In this document: piece by piece, positions 4,431 through 11,989 of the stretch
Position numbering within the stretch: position 1 is the stretch's first letter
Layout: every line of letters starts with the position of its first letter
Source: DATDCV01 sp036524155
GTDB taxonomy: Bacteria; Verrucomicrobiota; Verrucomicrobiia; Limisphaerales; UBA8199
Assembly (NCBI GenBank): GCA_036524155.1
Contig: DATDCV010000398.1
Location: forward strand, 1 to 11,989
Reading direction: 5' to 3'
DNA length: 11,989 nt
Position numbers and translations under genes: made by a program
The notes under the pieces: model-generated
What the model was told of the DNA's origin: nothing
Databases searched by the model: none
What the model saw: only the letters and a program-made list of their open reading frames with translations

Positions 4431-7400
4431 CTAGTGTGCTGGGATCGTGAAAAGCGTTCCAAACCTGTCTCCATAATTACCTGAGCAGCAGTCCCAGTCG
4501 TCCTTCCACGCGGAGCGACTCCCAGAATCTACGTCGCGGTTGGAGTTCCACCACGTCGGCACGGTCAAGGTAGACGGCATGCTATGAGATTCCTCCGCCT
4601 GGTGACCCCAAGAGCTGATGTCCCTTGCAATATCCTCATCGGCAGGGAATACCTTACCAAGCACAAATACACCCTTAAAGCCTGCAACTGTATGTTCGTC
4701 TACGTTCATCACATCGCTGTCCCCTTTGATCCAACTGGTCTTCTCATCTGCGTCAAACTCCGCTGCCTCATAAAAAACCTTACTCTTGTCGAAGTCTCCT
4801 GTATACCCGCAGCAGGCGATCGTGCGACGATCTTTGTGCACCTCTTGCACCAAAAAGTACTTGCCCTTGCGAGGAACTTGCCCTTCGAATATCCAATCGA
4901 CTGACCAGCCGCCACATATGAGGTTTAACTTTCTGAGAACTCGGACATTGTACCTACCGTCGGCATCTACTGATACAACCGAATTGTTCCTCAAAAAGCA
5001 GTAAAGGTTAATGCCTCCATTCTCTAGAATGGGATCCTTGCTGTTCCACCTTCCCGTGCCTGCGCTGTAATACCGATACCCATAGTAAAGCAGGTCCGTC
5101 CCATCATCCTGGTATTTGGTCGAGAACCGAAACGGATTCGCCTTCGCCACCGGCCCCGTGGCGCGGAGGACTTCCCCGAAGGGGCCGTATGCATATTGTG
5201 CGACGGCAACAGCATTTGCGGCGTTCACCAGCGCGCTGACATTCCCGTTCCCGTCATAAGCGACGAAATGTGTTGAGGGTTGGTTGTTGAGGGATGAGGA
5301 GTCCCAAACAGAGAGGAGGCCGCCGACGCCGCCGGCGCCCTGAAGCGAGCCGCTCAGGTCAAGGCCCCACGTGAAGGAGTTGAGAGTTGCGAGTAGGGAG
5401 TTGAGAGTGGCAAGCAGGTTCCAGCCGTCATAGAGGAACTTCACAATGTTCGTCGGGGTGCCGGAGCCTATTGGCCCGATCTTCTTGACAATGCGCCGGC
5501 CACGCCAATCGTATTCGAATTCGAGCCAGTGCTGCGGGCCGACCGCCGTGCTGGCGGTCATTCGAATAGGCCGGTTCTCGGCGTCCCAAGCGTAACTCCA
5601 ACGCCCGTCGCTGGTGAGGTTCCCGTCCGCATCATGGCCGAAGCCCTCCGGTGTTCTAGGCACGAATACGTTTCCCGACACCGTTGTTTCGCCGGTACCC
5701 GTCACGTTGACGGACTGCCAGACTGCGCTGGATCCATTGTCTGCGGCGACCTCCCCCCGGAAGTACTCAAGCCGCCGGTATGGCGCCACACCGTTCACCT
5801 GCAGATCGGCGACAGTGGGCAGGGCGGCCCCGATAACATCGAATCCTCCGGGAACCGTCCGGTTGAGGTACTTGTTATTGCGGTAGTCCGTCGCGTAGAC
5901 CGCCTGGCGCAACCCCGAACCGTTTGGATCGCCCCCGGCTCTCGTGGTGGTGCGATTTCCGATCGTGTCATACCGGTACTCAAACTGCTGGCCCGCGAAG
6001 GGCGAGCCGTCTGCCCAGTACTTTTTGCCGGATGTTACCTGGCCGAAGGAATCGTAGTCGTAGATCCAAAAAGACCCGTCGGCGAGAGTACTGCGGGTAC
6101 GCTCGTTGGCGGAATTATAAACATAAGAAAGCCCGATCGAGGAGGAGGACGAGGAGGAGAACGAGGAGGATATGGAGCTGAGGCGATTGAGAAAATCGAA
6201 CTGTTTCGTGGTCGTCATGACCGGCGAGCCATTATTCTTGAAGCCAATTTCCCCGACGAGAGGCGAGTTGGCAAGATAAGAATACGTGGCTGAGAGGTTG
6301 TTGGGTGTGTCGGTGACGGTGTCCAACTGGGAAGAGTTGGGTTTGAACGTATAGCCGACATCAAGCGCCGGTTGCGTATTCGCCTGGAGCCGGTCGCGCC
6401 GCAGCTTGTTGTCGTACCCGACGGTTACAGTGAGACCGTTGAGGGTGCCGGCGTCGTGCGTCTCGCTCGTGAGTTGGTTGGCATCGTTGTACGAAAGGAC
6501 CGTGTGGTTGCTGCCTTGGGTGACGGCTTTTTGCCGGCCACGGCGATCATAATCGAAGGAGACGGCAGGCGTGTTTTGAGGGTCGGTGTACGTGATGGCG
6601 AGCAGGTCCCCGTGAGCATTTTCGGCAGCCCCGCTTAAGCCGTAGGCGTATTGGGTCAATGCAGTTCTGGCCCAAGTGCGTGAACTCAGGCGGCCACCCG
6701 GGGTATACTGGTAGCTCGGCCCGGTGCCATCGGCATATTGCTTGTTGTCCAGCCAGCCGCGGTACTGGCCGTAATTCCATGTTGTTGTGGCAGCGCCGGT
6801 GGTGGGGAAGTTGGTCCAGGTCGTCAGAGTTTTCATGCGCCCGGCGTAGTCGTAGGTGTACTCGACCGGGTAAGTGCGCGAGCCGTAGGTTTTCTTCAGG
6901 AGGCCCGTGGGGAAGAACTCATTCGTGACGCTGGTTCCATCGGGCTGCATAATCTTCCAGCCGCGTAGCGAGATGTCGTAGAGCGTGGTTGTGGTTTGAG
7001 GCGGTTGCCCGTTTCCTGGAGGCGGGGTGGTGACTGACGTGACCAAATCGGCGCTGTTGAAAGTGTGCCAGGTCGTGCCGCTGCGCGCGTCTGTCAGGGC
7101 GTTTTGCCTCCCGTGATCGTCGTAACCGTATATCGTCTGGCCAAGTGCGCCGCGGTTTACCGAGATCAGCCGGCCATACTGATAGGCTGTGACCACCGTC
7201 GAGTTGTCCGGGCCGGTTTGAGTCACTGTGCGAGTCCAGTTGTTACCGGCGGTTGGTTTGGCAACCTCAGTGCGGGTTTCCACGGGTGTGCTCTGGTCCC
7301 GGTACACGGTCTGCCAGGTGCGCAAGCCATCGGTTGAAGTATCAACCGTTTGGATTTTCGCTATGTTGGCCTGGCCATCGGTGGTCCAGACCTTCGTTTC

Positions 7401-10400
7401 GGTGCGCTGAATATCATATCCGCGGGTATTCCCTGGAGCACCGTCGGCGAGCCAGGCGGTGGTCGCCTCAGTGATCCGGTCTTTGCCGGAAGGAGCCCCA
7501 GTGTCGTAATTCGCAACGAACCCGTCCTTGTCCACATCTATGGCTGTGATTACATGGCGGCCCTGCAGGTCGTAGCGGTGGAGAGTTGTCACCCCATCGG
7601 GATCCACTTCCGCTTCGAGCTGGCCGTTGGCGTTGTAAATGGTGACGCCGGTTGGTGTGCCGGCACCAGCATAAACGGTCTTGTAGGCCCTGCCGAGACC
7701 ATCCTGGTAGCGCTTCACCCATTCCGTAGTCGGGCTCCAATTGGAATTCAGCTTGGTTTCCGTGGTGACGAGGCGGTGAACGCCCGCCTCAGTCTCGATG
7801 GCATAGGAGTGCTGGACGGGGAAGACGGCGGTGCCAGTAATCTTGAGGGGCGAGCCGTCCTGCAAGTACAGGTTCGTTATAGTGCCGCCGTCGGGTCGCA
7901 ACGTGACGGACTGGACTCCCCCGGGGACGGTCTCCAGGTGTGTCGAGGTGGAATAAATCGAGTCGGCAATGGTGGTCTCCGACGCAACGCGACCGGCGGT
8001 GTCGTAGGTCATGGATTTCTGCTGCATGACTGAGGTGCCGCCTGCGTTGCGAATATATGTGGTTGGCCGCCCAGCCGCGTCGAGGATATTGGTCAGCGAG
8101 ATGGTCTTTTGGTACGAAAGTGTCGTCCGCCCGACAGGGCGGCGAAGAACGTCGTACTCGACTAGTGTAGTGAGGCCGTTCCGGTCAGTTACTATATCGA
8201 GGCCGCAGCAGGAGTGCGAGAAAGTCTCGTATGTCCCATCGAGATAATCGGCTCGCGTGGGTCGGTCAAAATCGTCGAAACCGCTATAGATAACGCTGCT
8301 GATCAGCGGGCCCTGTGCTCCGTCAGAAATCGCATAGATCATACGCGACTCGAGGGTGCGGGTTGGCCTAATGACCTCGACCGTGCGGGTGCCGTTTCGC
8401 ACCACACCCGGGTTGTCCGTGTAAGGCTGGCCCTCGTCCGTGGTGAAAGTAGGTGAGTAAATATCCATCGATGGCACGATAACAGTCCCGTCCGGGTTGA
8501 CCCGGTAAAGCACCCAGTTGAATGCTCCCGGGAGCGTGGAATAGACTACCATGCTGACGAGGTTCTCGGGGGCCCCGATTGGATTTGTCGCGGTTGGATT
8601 CGGACACTCAACCGTTTTGTGATAATACGAGGCGTAGACATGATAAGTTCGCCCAATGAGTTTGCCCTTCCAGTATTCATCAACTCGCCTGGGGCTGTTC
8701 GGCTCGCGCCCCGCGTAGTCCTCGGGGTCCTCCGGATCGTACGAATACACAATGCTGCGGCATTGATTCGTATCGAGCGTCGGTGCCGTATCGATCCCGG
8801 AAAGCTCGTATTTGACCCGGCCGTCCGTGTCATAGCTCAAAACTGTCCGCCAGCCGCCATTTGGCTCAGTGACGGTTTTTAAGGGCGGCCGGGACGAACT
8901 GGCCGGGAAGGGTGGCGGATCGTAATAGGTGAATGAGCGGGTGCGTGCCTCCGCGCCGATTCCTTTCGTCTCGCTCAGGAGAGCCTGGCCCCATGGAAAA
9001 TTGGTCACGGCCTGTGCCGCTTCGGCGATGATTTGATCGGAAGAGTTGAGGTGTCGGCGGATCTGGGTCGAGGCGTTAGCCGTGTTATTTGTAGATATGA
9101 CCTCGAGTTTCCCGGCGTTCGCAGGCAGCGAAATCCTCCAGCCGGCGAGGGACGTTAAGTACTCACAGTTCCACTGCACGTTTCCGGAACTCAGATCCGT
9201 GATGCGGACCTTATTGTATAACGTGGGCGAGGCATCCGGATTTTCAATGGTGTACTGCTTGAGGAGGTAGGCAGGGTTGCTGTCATAGCTGAAATACCCG
9301 TCGCTCTGGATCGTGCCCTGCGCCTGCTTTTGCATCACGCGGATTGTGTATTTGTATTCAGTATTCCTTGAGATGTCGATGAACAGGCGGGAGGTTGAAA
9401 TCTGGCGCAGTTCCTCCCCGTTCTTCAAGATCACTAGAGACTGCGATTCCGTCTGCGATATGGGTTCCCGGCTCAAATCGAGGGCTGCCGGGGTTCCTAG
9501 AAGCGGCGAAGGACCGCTCGGATGTAGCGATATCGACCCGATGGCAGGCCCCTCAATACCCGGGCCAAAATCGAGGCTGAACAGTGAGACACCCTCAAGT
9601 CCGCCGCCGGTGCAGGACGAGCATCCTGAGTTACCAGCCGCTGGGGACCACCCGGGGAGCGCGCTGCCGCCCCCGCTGGAGACTGGGTCAGCGGGCGTGA
9701 GAGGCGAAGGCAAAGGTTCGACCGTCGCGGTAACCAGAGTTTTCTCGTAGAAAGTATAACCGCAGGTCGTTTTCACAGTTGGTTCGAGAAACTTGCCTGC
9801 GGCGCTGGGAAAATACCAAACTTCGTCGTCGGTGCCCCAGGGATAGTGGTATTCGTCTTGGAGATAGATAGTGCCGTTGTCGTTGATGCTCCAACGCAGG
9901 TGAATTTTGTACCTGAGCCTCGAGGTGGCGTTGTAAATGGCGATTCTCCAAATGGACGCACCGAGGCCCGTTGAGGAGCGATCGGGCGCCAGTGAGAATG
10001 TGGCGACGGGATTGCCGATTTTAGAAAACTCTGCGGGCATGGAGTTTTCAGCGCACATGCGGGCCTGTTCGATGATGTCTTCGGTTCGGTACTCGTCGGC
10101 GTATGAATTGCCGACTGTCTCGATCCTGTGAATGCTCTCCGTCGTGCATGCTCCGCTTGGCTCGACAATCCTCTGTGACCCGCTCTGAACGGCAAGCTGG
10201 TTGTTGCAGGGCGGCCCCAGGCCTTCTGTGTAGTTCGTGGTATAACCCACACCGACTTGGCACATGGGACATTGTGTAGGACTGAGGGTATCCTCGCAGA
10301 AGGAGGAGTCGTAACCTTGATTACTGTTCCAGAACGTTCCGGAGTATGTGTAACGTGTGAAGTAACCGGTGTATTCGTCGTCGGTAATGGTCCTGAGGCA

Positions 10401-10787
10401 GGTGACCGGATCTACCGTCAGCGTCTTGACAATCCCTCCGTTGAGCAACTCAAATGATCGCCCAGTACATGAGCTTTCGAGTGTGCCGTCCGGTCTGGTG
10501 CGGGTGGAAGTCTTGACAACGTTAAGGCTACCGTCGTAGGCATGGACCTTGAAAAACCGTGCTTCGCATCCCTCGCCGCATTTGAAAAGCGTTAGCTTAC
10601 TTCCCTGCCCGTAGCCAAGTTTGACTTCCACGTCCCAGCCGCAGGCAGCGCGAAGGTGGGCTGGGTGCCACAGACTGAGCGTGAAAGCAGCAGCGAAGAG
10701 GACAGCCGGCAGACAATTAAAGGCCGGATTCGTCTGAGGAAATGCCTTGTGTTTGAGCATAATCGTTGTGGGGGTGGAGGGTTTCAT
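4431..10787 (-). CDS. Giant secreted RHS/YD-repeat protein with variable C-terminal tip
   Basis: The 2118-residue product starts with a long Sec-type signal peptide (hydrophobic stretch about 26-40, cleavage near LRA at 47). Residues 48-640 are a non-YD N-terminal part with scattered Cys, including CPMC and a CSSC motif (389-392), followed by a beta-rich lead-in domain. From about 640 to 1850 run many YD repeats of the YDxxGRxxxxT kind, with a CCGLDIVTDRNG segment near 860. These normally build a beta-shell that encloses the C-terminus. The RHS-associated core covers about 1850-1944 (DGNGN, YGPFGE, RFSTKYQD, RYYSAGTGRW, KDP, DADG). The tip is 1945-2118. RHS proteins of this type deliver toxins or act as adhesins; which applies here is not shown. 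The ATG at 10785-10787 has GAGG 10 bases upstream; an internal ATG at codon 10 has no such site. The upstream gene ends 43 bases away, suggesting co-transcription. No VgrG, PAAR or Tc-toxin partner is visible. Confidence 0.93.
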   Translation of the reverse strand: MKPSTPTTIMLKHKAFPQTNPAFNCLPAVLFAAAFTLSLWHPAHLRAACGWDVEVKLGYGQGSKLTLFKCGEGCEARFFKVHAYDGSLNVVKTSTRTRPDGTLESSCTGRSFELLNGGIVKTLTVDPVTCLRTITDDEYTGYFTRYTYSGTFWNSNQGYDSSFCEDTLSPTQCPMCQVGVGYTTNYTEGLGPPCNNQLAVQSGSQRIVEPSGACTTESIHRIETVGNSYADEYRTEDIIEQARMCAENSMPAEFSKIGNPVATFSLAPDRSSTGLGASIWRIAIYNATSRLRYKIHLRWSINDNGTIYLQDEYHYPWGTDDEVWYFPSAAGKFLEPTVKTTCGYTFYEKTLVTATVEPLPSPLTPADPVSSGGGSALPGWSPAAGNSGCSSCTGGGLEGVSLFSLDFGPGIEGPAIGSISLHPSGPSPLLGTPAALDLSREPISQTESQSLVILKNGEELRQISTSRLFIDISRNTEYKYTIRVMQKQAQGTIQSDGYFSYDSNPAYLLKQYTIENPDASPTLYNKVRITDLSSGNVQWNCEYLTSLAGWRISLPANAGKLEVISTNNTANASTQIRRHLNSSDQIIAEAAQAVTNFPWGQALLSETKGIGAEARTRSFTYYDPPPFPASSSRPPLKTVTEPNGGWRTVLSYDTDGRVKYELSGIDTAPTLDTNQCRSIVYSYDPEDPEDYAGREPNSPRRVDEYWKGKLIGRTYHVYASYYHKTVECPNPTATNPIGAPENLVSMVVYSTLPGAFNWVLYRVNPDGTVIVPSMDIYSPTFTTDEGQPYTDNPGVVRNGTRTVEVIRPTRTLESRMIYAISDGAQGPLISSVIYSGFDDFDRPTRADYLDGTYETFSHSCCGLDIVTDRNGLTTLVEYDVLRRPVGRTTLSYQKTISLTNILDAAGRPTTYIRNAGGTSVMQQKSMTYDTAGRVASETTIADSIYSTSTHLETVPGGVQSVTLRPDGGTITNLYLQDGSPLKITGTAVFPVQHSYAIETEAGVHRLVTTETKLNSNWSPTTEWVKRYQDGLGRAYKTVYAGAGTPTGVTIYNANGQLEAEVDPDGVTTLHRYDLQGRHVITAIDVDKDGFVANYDTGAPSGKDRITEATTAWLADGAPGNTRGYDIQRTETKVWTTDGQANIAKIQTVDTSTDGLRTWQTVYRDQSTPVETRTEVAKPTAGNNWTRTVTQTGPDNSTVVTAYQYGRLISVNRGALGQTIYGYDDHGRQNALTDARSGTTWHTFNSADLVTSVTTPPPGNGQPPQTTTTLYDISLRGWKIMQPDGTSVTNEFFPTGLLKKTYGSRTYPVEYTYDYAGRMKTLTTWTNFPTTGAATTTWNYGQYRGWLDNKQYADGTGPSYQYTPGGRLSSRTWARTALTQYAYGLSGAAENAHGDLLAITYTDPQNTPAVSFDYDRRGRQKAVTQGSNHTVLSYNDANQLTSETHDAGTLNGLTVTVGYDNKLRRDRLQANTQPALDVGYTFKPNSSQLDTVTDTPNNLSATYSYLANSPLVGEIGFKNNGSPVMTTTKQFDFLNRLSSISSSFSSSSSSSIGLSYVYNSANERTRSTLADGSFWIYDYDSFGQVTSGKKYWADGSPFAGQQFEYRYDTIGNRTTTRAGGDPNGSGLRQAVYATDYRNNKYLNRTVPGGFDVIGAALPTVADLQVNGVAPYRRLEYFRGEVAADNGSSAVWQSVNVTGTGETTVSGNVFVPRTPEGFGHDADGNLTSDGRWSYAWDAENRPIRMTASTAVGPQHWLEFEYDWRGRRIVKKIGPIGSGTPTNIVKFLYDGWNLLATLNSLLATLNSFTWGLDLSGSLQGAGGVGGLLSVWDSSSLNNQPSTHFVAYDGNGNVSALVNAANAVAVAQYAYGPFGEVLRATGPVAKANPFRFSTKYQDDGTDLLYYGYRYYSAGTGRWNSKDPILENGGINLYCFLRNNSVVSVDADGRYNVRVLRKLNLICGGWSVDWIFEGQVPRKGKYFLVQEVHKDRRTIACCGYTGDFDKSKVFYEAAEFDADEKTSWIKGDSDVMNVDEHTVAGFKGVFVLGKVFPADEDIARDISSWGHQAEESHSMPSTLTVPTWWNSNRDVDSGSRSAWKDDWDCCSGNYGDRFGTLFTIPAH
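4434..4955 (-). other. RHS C-terminal tip domain of unknown function
   Basis: This is the 174-residue segment after the core's DADG. It shows GGWSVDWIFEG, KYFLVQEV, a CC pair (1992-1993), FYEAAEFDADE, MPSTLTVPTWW (2070-2080) and DWDCC (2097-2101). I do not recognise it as a known nuclease, deaminase or ADP-ribosyltransferase. Several of these motifs (GYxVQxV, LPST...PxWW, WDCC) resemble tips I recall from other bacterial RHS proteins, so it is probably a conserved but unnamed domain. G/C content drops here: 27 of 60 bases at 4621-4680 and again at 4741-4800, against 40 of 60 at 5581-5640 in the core gene body. That is the usual mark of a separately acquired tip. Confidence 0.6.
5377..5418 (-). 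repeat. 21-bp in-frame tandem duplication in the RHS gene
   Basis: Two adjacent 21-base copies (5377-5397 and 5398-5418) differ at three positions and encode LLATLNS twice, just before the core. In-frame slippage would give this pattern. It lengthens a linker and leaves the reading frame intact. Confidence 0.85.
6138..6170 (-). repeat. 12-bp-period serine-run tract in the RHS gene
   Basis: The plus strand reads CGAGGAGGAGGA, CGAGGAGGAGAA, CGAGGAGGA. On the coding strand this gives SSSFSSSSSSS from TCC and TCG codons, between two YD repeats. It is a simple-sequence tract prone to slippage in units of three bases, so the frame is preserved. Confidence 0.8.
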
Positions 10788-10797
10788 GCAATGTTCG

Positions 10798-10801
10798 CCT
10801 C
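10798..10801 (-). promoter_or_regulatory. Ribosome binding site of the RHS gene
   Basis: GAGG on the minus strand stands 10 bases before the ATG at 10785-10787, inside the 43-base gap after the upstream stop. It supports that start over the internal ATG at codon 10, which has only C-rich sequence before it. Confidence 0.5.
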
Positions 10802-10830
10802 GCTTGACATGGTTCTGATCTTGGGCAACG

Positions 10831-11989
10831 TCATCTCAACGGCGTGAAAACCTGGAACTTCATCTGGCTACTGAGCGCATTGGCGGAGTTATAATTGGTC
10901 CAGGAGGTGGGGTCGTCACTACCGTCGCCGTTTCCGTTGAGGTCTTCGAGTACGTCGCAGATGCCGTCGCCATCCTGGTCGTGGAAGATGTTGGCGGTTT
11001 TCTTGCCGGCGTAGTCCCAGGTGGCCCGGCCGCCGTAGAGCGTGAAAGCCATGCCGCTGAGGGTGCTGCCTTCGAGGCCGACGAGGCTGGCGGGCACTTC
11101 GAGGCGGACCCACTGGCCGGTTCCGGGCAGGGCGCCCATGCTGCGGCGGCTGGGAGTGCCGTTGACGCCCCAGTTGATGCTGTTGGCGCCCCAGTAAGCG
11201 CGGTGGTCCCAGCTCCCGTTGAACCATTGGAGCATCGCCTCGGCGGGGACGTTGGCGGGATCGAGGTAAACGTAAGCGATGAGGCTGTCGCCAGCGTTAA
11301 CGGCCAGAGTTTCGGTGGCATATTGGAAATAGTGCTGGTGCTCGTAGGGGTAGACGTTTGACTGGTTGGCCCGCTGGCCGGAGAAGGGACTGGGATTGGC
11401 AATGATCCAGGTCCAGGAATCGCCGCCGTCGGCATAAGCGGAAGCGCCGGCCGGGAGCGCGTCCTCGACCCAGACGGTGTCGACGGCCACGCCTCCGGTG
11501 TCCATCGCCGGGCGATGGAAGCCCAGGTCGACGATTGAGTTTGTCTCCTTGATTTGGCAGCCGTTGCTGAGGGCGGTGCAGACGGTGAAATGGTAAAGGC
11601 CGACGAGGTCGGCGGTAACCGAGCCGGTGTTGATGAGCGGCGAGCCGGCGGCGAGGTAGTAATTGCCCAGCGGGCCGGTTTGCCAGTTGAAGTTGGTGAC
11701 CAGGACATCGTTGGCCCCGGTGGGGGTGGTGCGATAGGAGTTGGTGCGGTAGGCGTTGAAATCGTAGCGGCTGACGGTGATGTTGGTCGAGTATCGGTCG
11801 GCGGTGTTGATGTTGGTGGTATCGATGGAAGAGTCGTAAAGCGTGACGGAGCTGGGCTGGGACCAGCGGTTGATGCGGAAGTAGCTGCCGATGAGGGTGC
11901 AGTTGCGGAGGTCCCAGACGAGGTCGCTTTGGCCGCCGTCGAGCCAGATCTGGGCGCGGTCGCAGAGGCAATTGGTGAGGTAGAGGGAG
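10831..11989 (-). CDS. C-terminal part of a large secreted beta-helix/carbohydrate-binding-like protein
   Basis: The frame is open from the right edge to the TGA at 10831-10833, giving 385 visible residues; the start lies outside the window. An ATG at 11503-11505 is internal, because homology-like sequence continues before it. Visible residues 1-160 look like the end of a parallel beta-helix (WDLRNCTLIGSYFRI, NITVSRYDF) and close with YYLAAGSPLINTGS...VGLYHFT...VDLGFH, a phrase typical of verrucomicrobial beta-helix proteins. Residues from about 165 to 330 form a beta-sandwich-like module (VWVEDALPAGA, PFSGQRANQS, HQHYF, YVYLDP, MLQWFNGSWDHRAYWG, GQWVRLEVPASLVGLEG, MAFTLYGGRATWD) that I interpret as carbohydrate-binding-like. 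Then come DQDGDGICDVLEDLNGNG, a calcium-type spacer, and the tail FQVFTPLR. Function is unknown, probably surface-attached or secreted. The RHS gene follows after 43 bases on the same strand. Confidence 0.85.
   Translation of the reverse strand, partial: SLYLTNCLCDRAQIWLDGGQSDLVWDLRNCTLIGSYFRINRWSQPSSVTLYDSSIDTTNINTADRYSTNITVSRYDFNAYRTNSYRTTPTGANDVLVTNFNWQTGPLGNYYLAAGSPLINTGSVTADLVGLYHFTVCTALSNGCQIKETNSIVDLGFHRPAMDTGGVAVDTVWVEDALPAGASAYADGGDSWTWIIANPSPFSGQRANQSNVYPYEHQHYFQYATETLAVNAGDSLIAYVYLDPANVPAEAMLQWFNGSWDHRAYWGANSINWGVNGTPSRRSMGALPGTGQWVRLEVPASLVGLEGSTLSGMAFTLYGGRATWDYAGKKTANIFHDQDGDGICDVLEDLNGNGDGSDDPTSWTNYNSANALSSQMKFQVFTPLR

Noticed and set aside
5529..6293. Plus-strand frame of 254 codons inside the RHS gene
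   Set aside because: It is antisense to intact YD repeats and rich in Arg and Gly from complementary codons, with no domain.
7350..8033. Plus-strand frame of 227 codons inside the RHS gene
   Set aside because: It is antisense to YD repeats; apparent regularity only mirrors the repeat structure of the real gene.
10860..11971. Two further minus-strand frames of 282 and 224 codons, Ser/Thr/Pro/Ala-rich and Arg/His/Leu/Pro-rich
   Set aside because: Both are shifted readings of the beta-helix gene; their low complexity and lack of motifs contrast with the real frame, which is open to the window edge.

Overview
The window looks like a piece of chromosome from a free-living, GC-rich member of the Verrucomicrobiota (Limisphaerales/Pedosphaera-like). 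This is an inference from style. It holds an RCC1-type propeller with the 'SHSLALR.DGT..AWG...GQTNVP' repeat grammar common in that phylum, a very large secreted RHS/YD-repeat protein, an exported GH29 fucosidase, a beta-helix protein ending in a 'FQVFTPLR'-type tail, and long non-coding stretches of short tandem repeats. No ribosomal or marker gene is present to confirm it.

Every intact gene lies on the minus strand, so transcription runs from right to left. From the right edge: (1) 10831-11989 is the C-terminal part of a large surface or secreted protein (beta-helix end, carbohydrate-binding-like sandwich, DxDGDG calcium-type segment); its start lies outside the window. (2) Only 43 bases later, 4431-10787 encodes a 2118-residue secreted RHS protein with a GC-rich core and a GC-poorer C-terminal tip, the usual mosaic form of polymorphic RHS proteins. 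(3) 3868-4430 has no intact gene; it holds an AT-rich stretch and the decayed C-terminus of an IS5-superfamily DDE transposase on the plus strand. (4) 2914-3867 encodes a secreted RCC1-like protein with seven repeats, enough for one closed propeller. (5) 2730-2897 is an orphan fragment of a second RHS core. (6) 1223-2644 encodes an exported GH29 alpha-L-fucosidase.

The left 1.2 kb is intergenic. Its first 690 bases are almost entirely short tandem arrays with periods of 10, 9, 9, 8, 17/14 and 7 bp, several built around a CGTTA/GTTAA core. Positions 687-1222 show no convincing gene.

All four intact products appear to be exported, so this is an accessory surface/secretion region rather than a metabolic operon. 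The upstream beta-helix gene and the RHS gene may be co-transcribed. No immunity gene follows the RHS tip; an IS remnant lies there instead. Two RHS cores, an IS scar and several repeat arrays point to a region shaped by recombination and gene loss.
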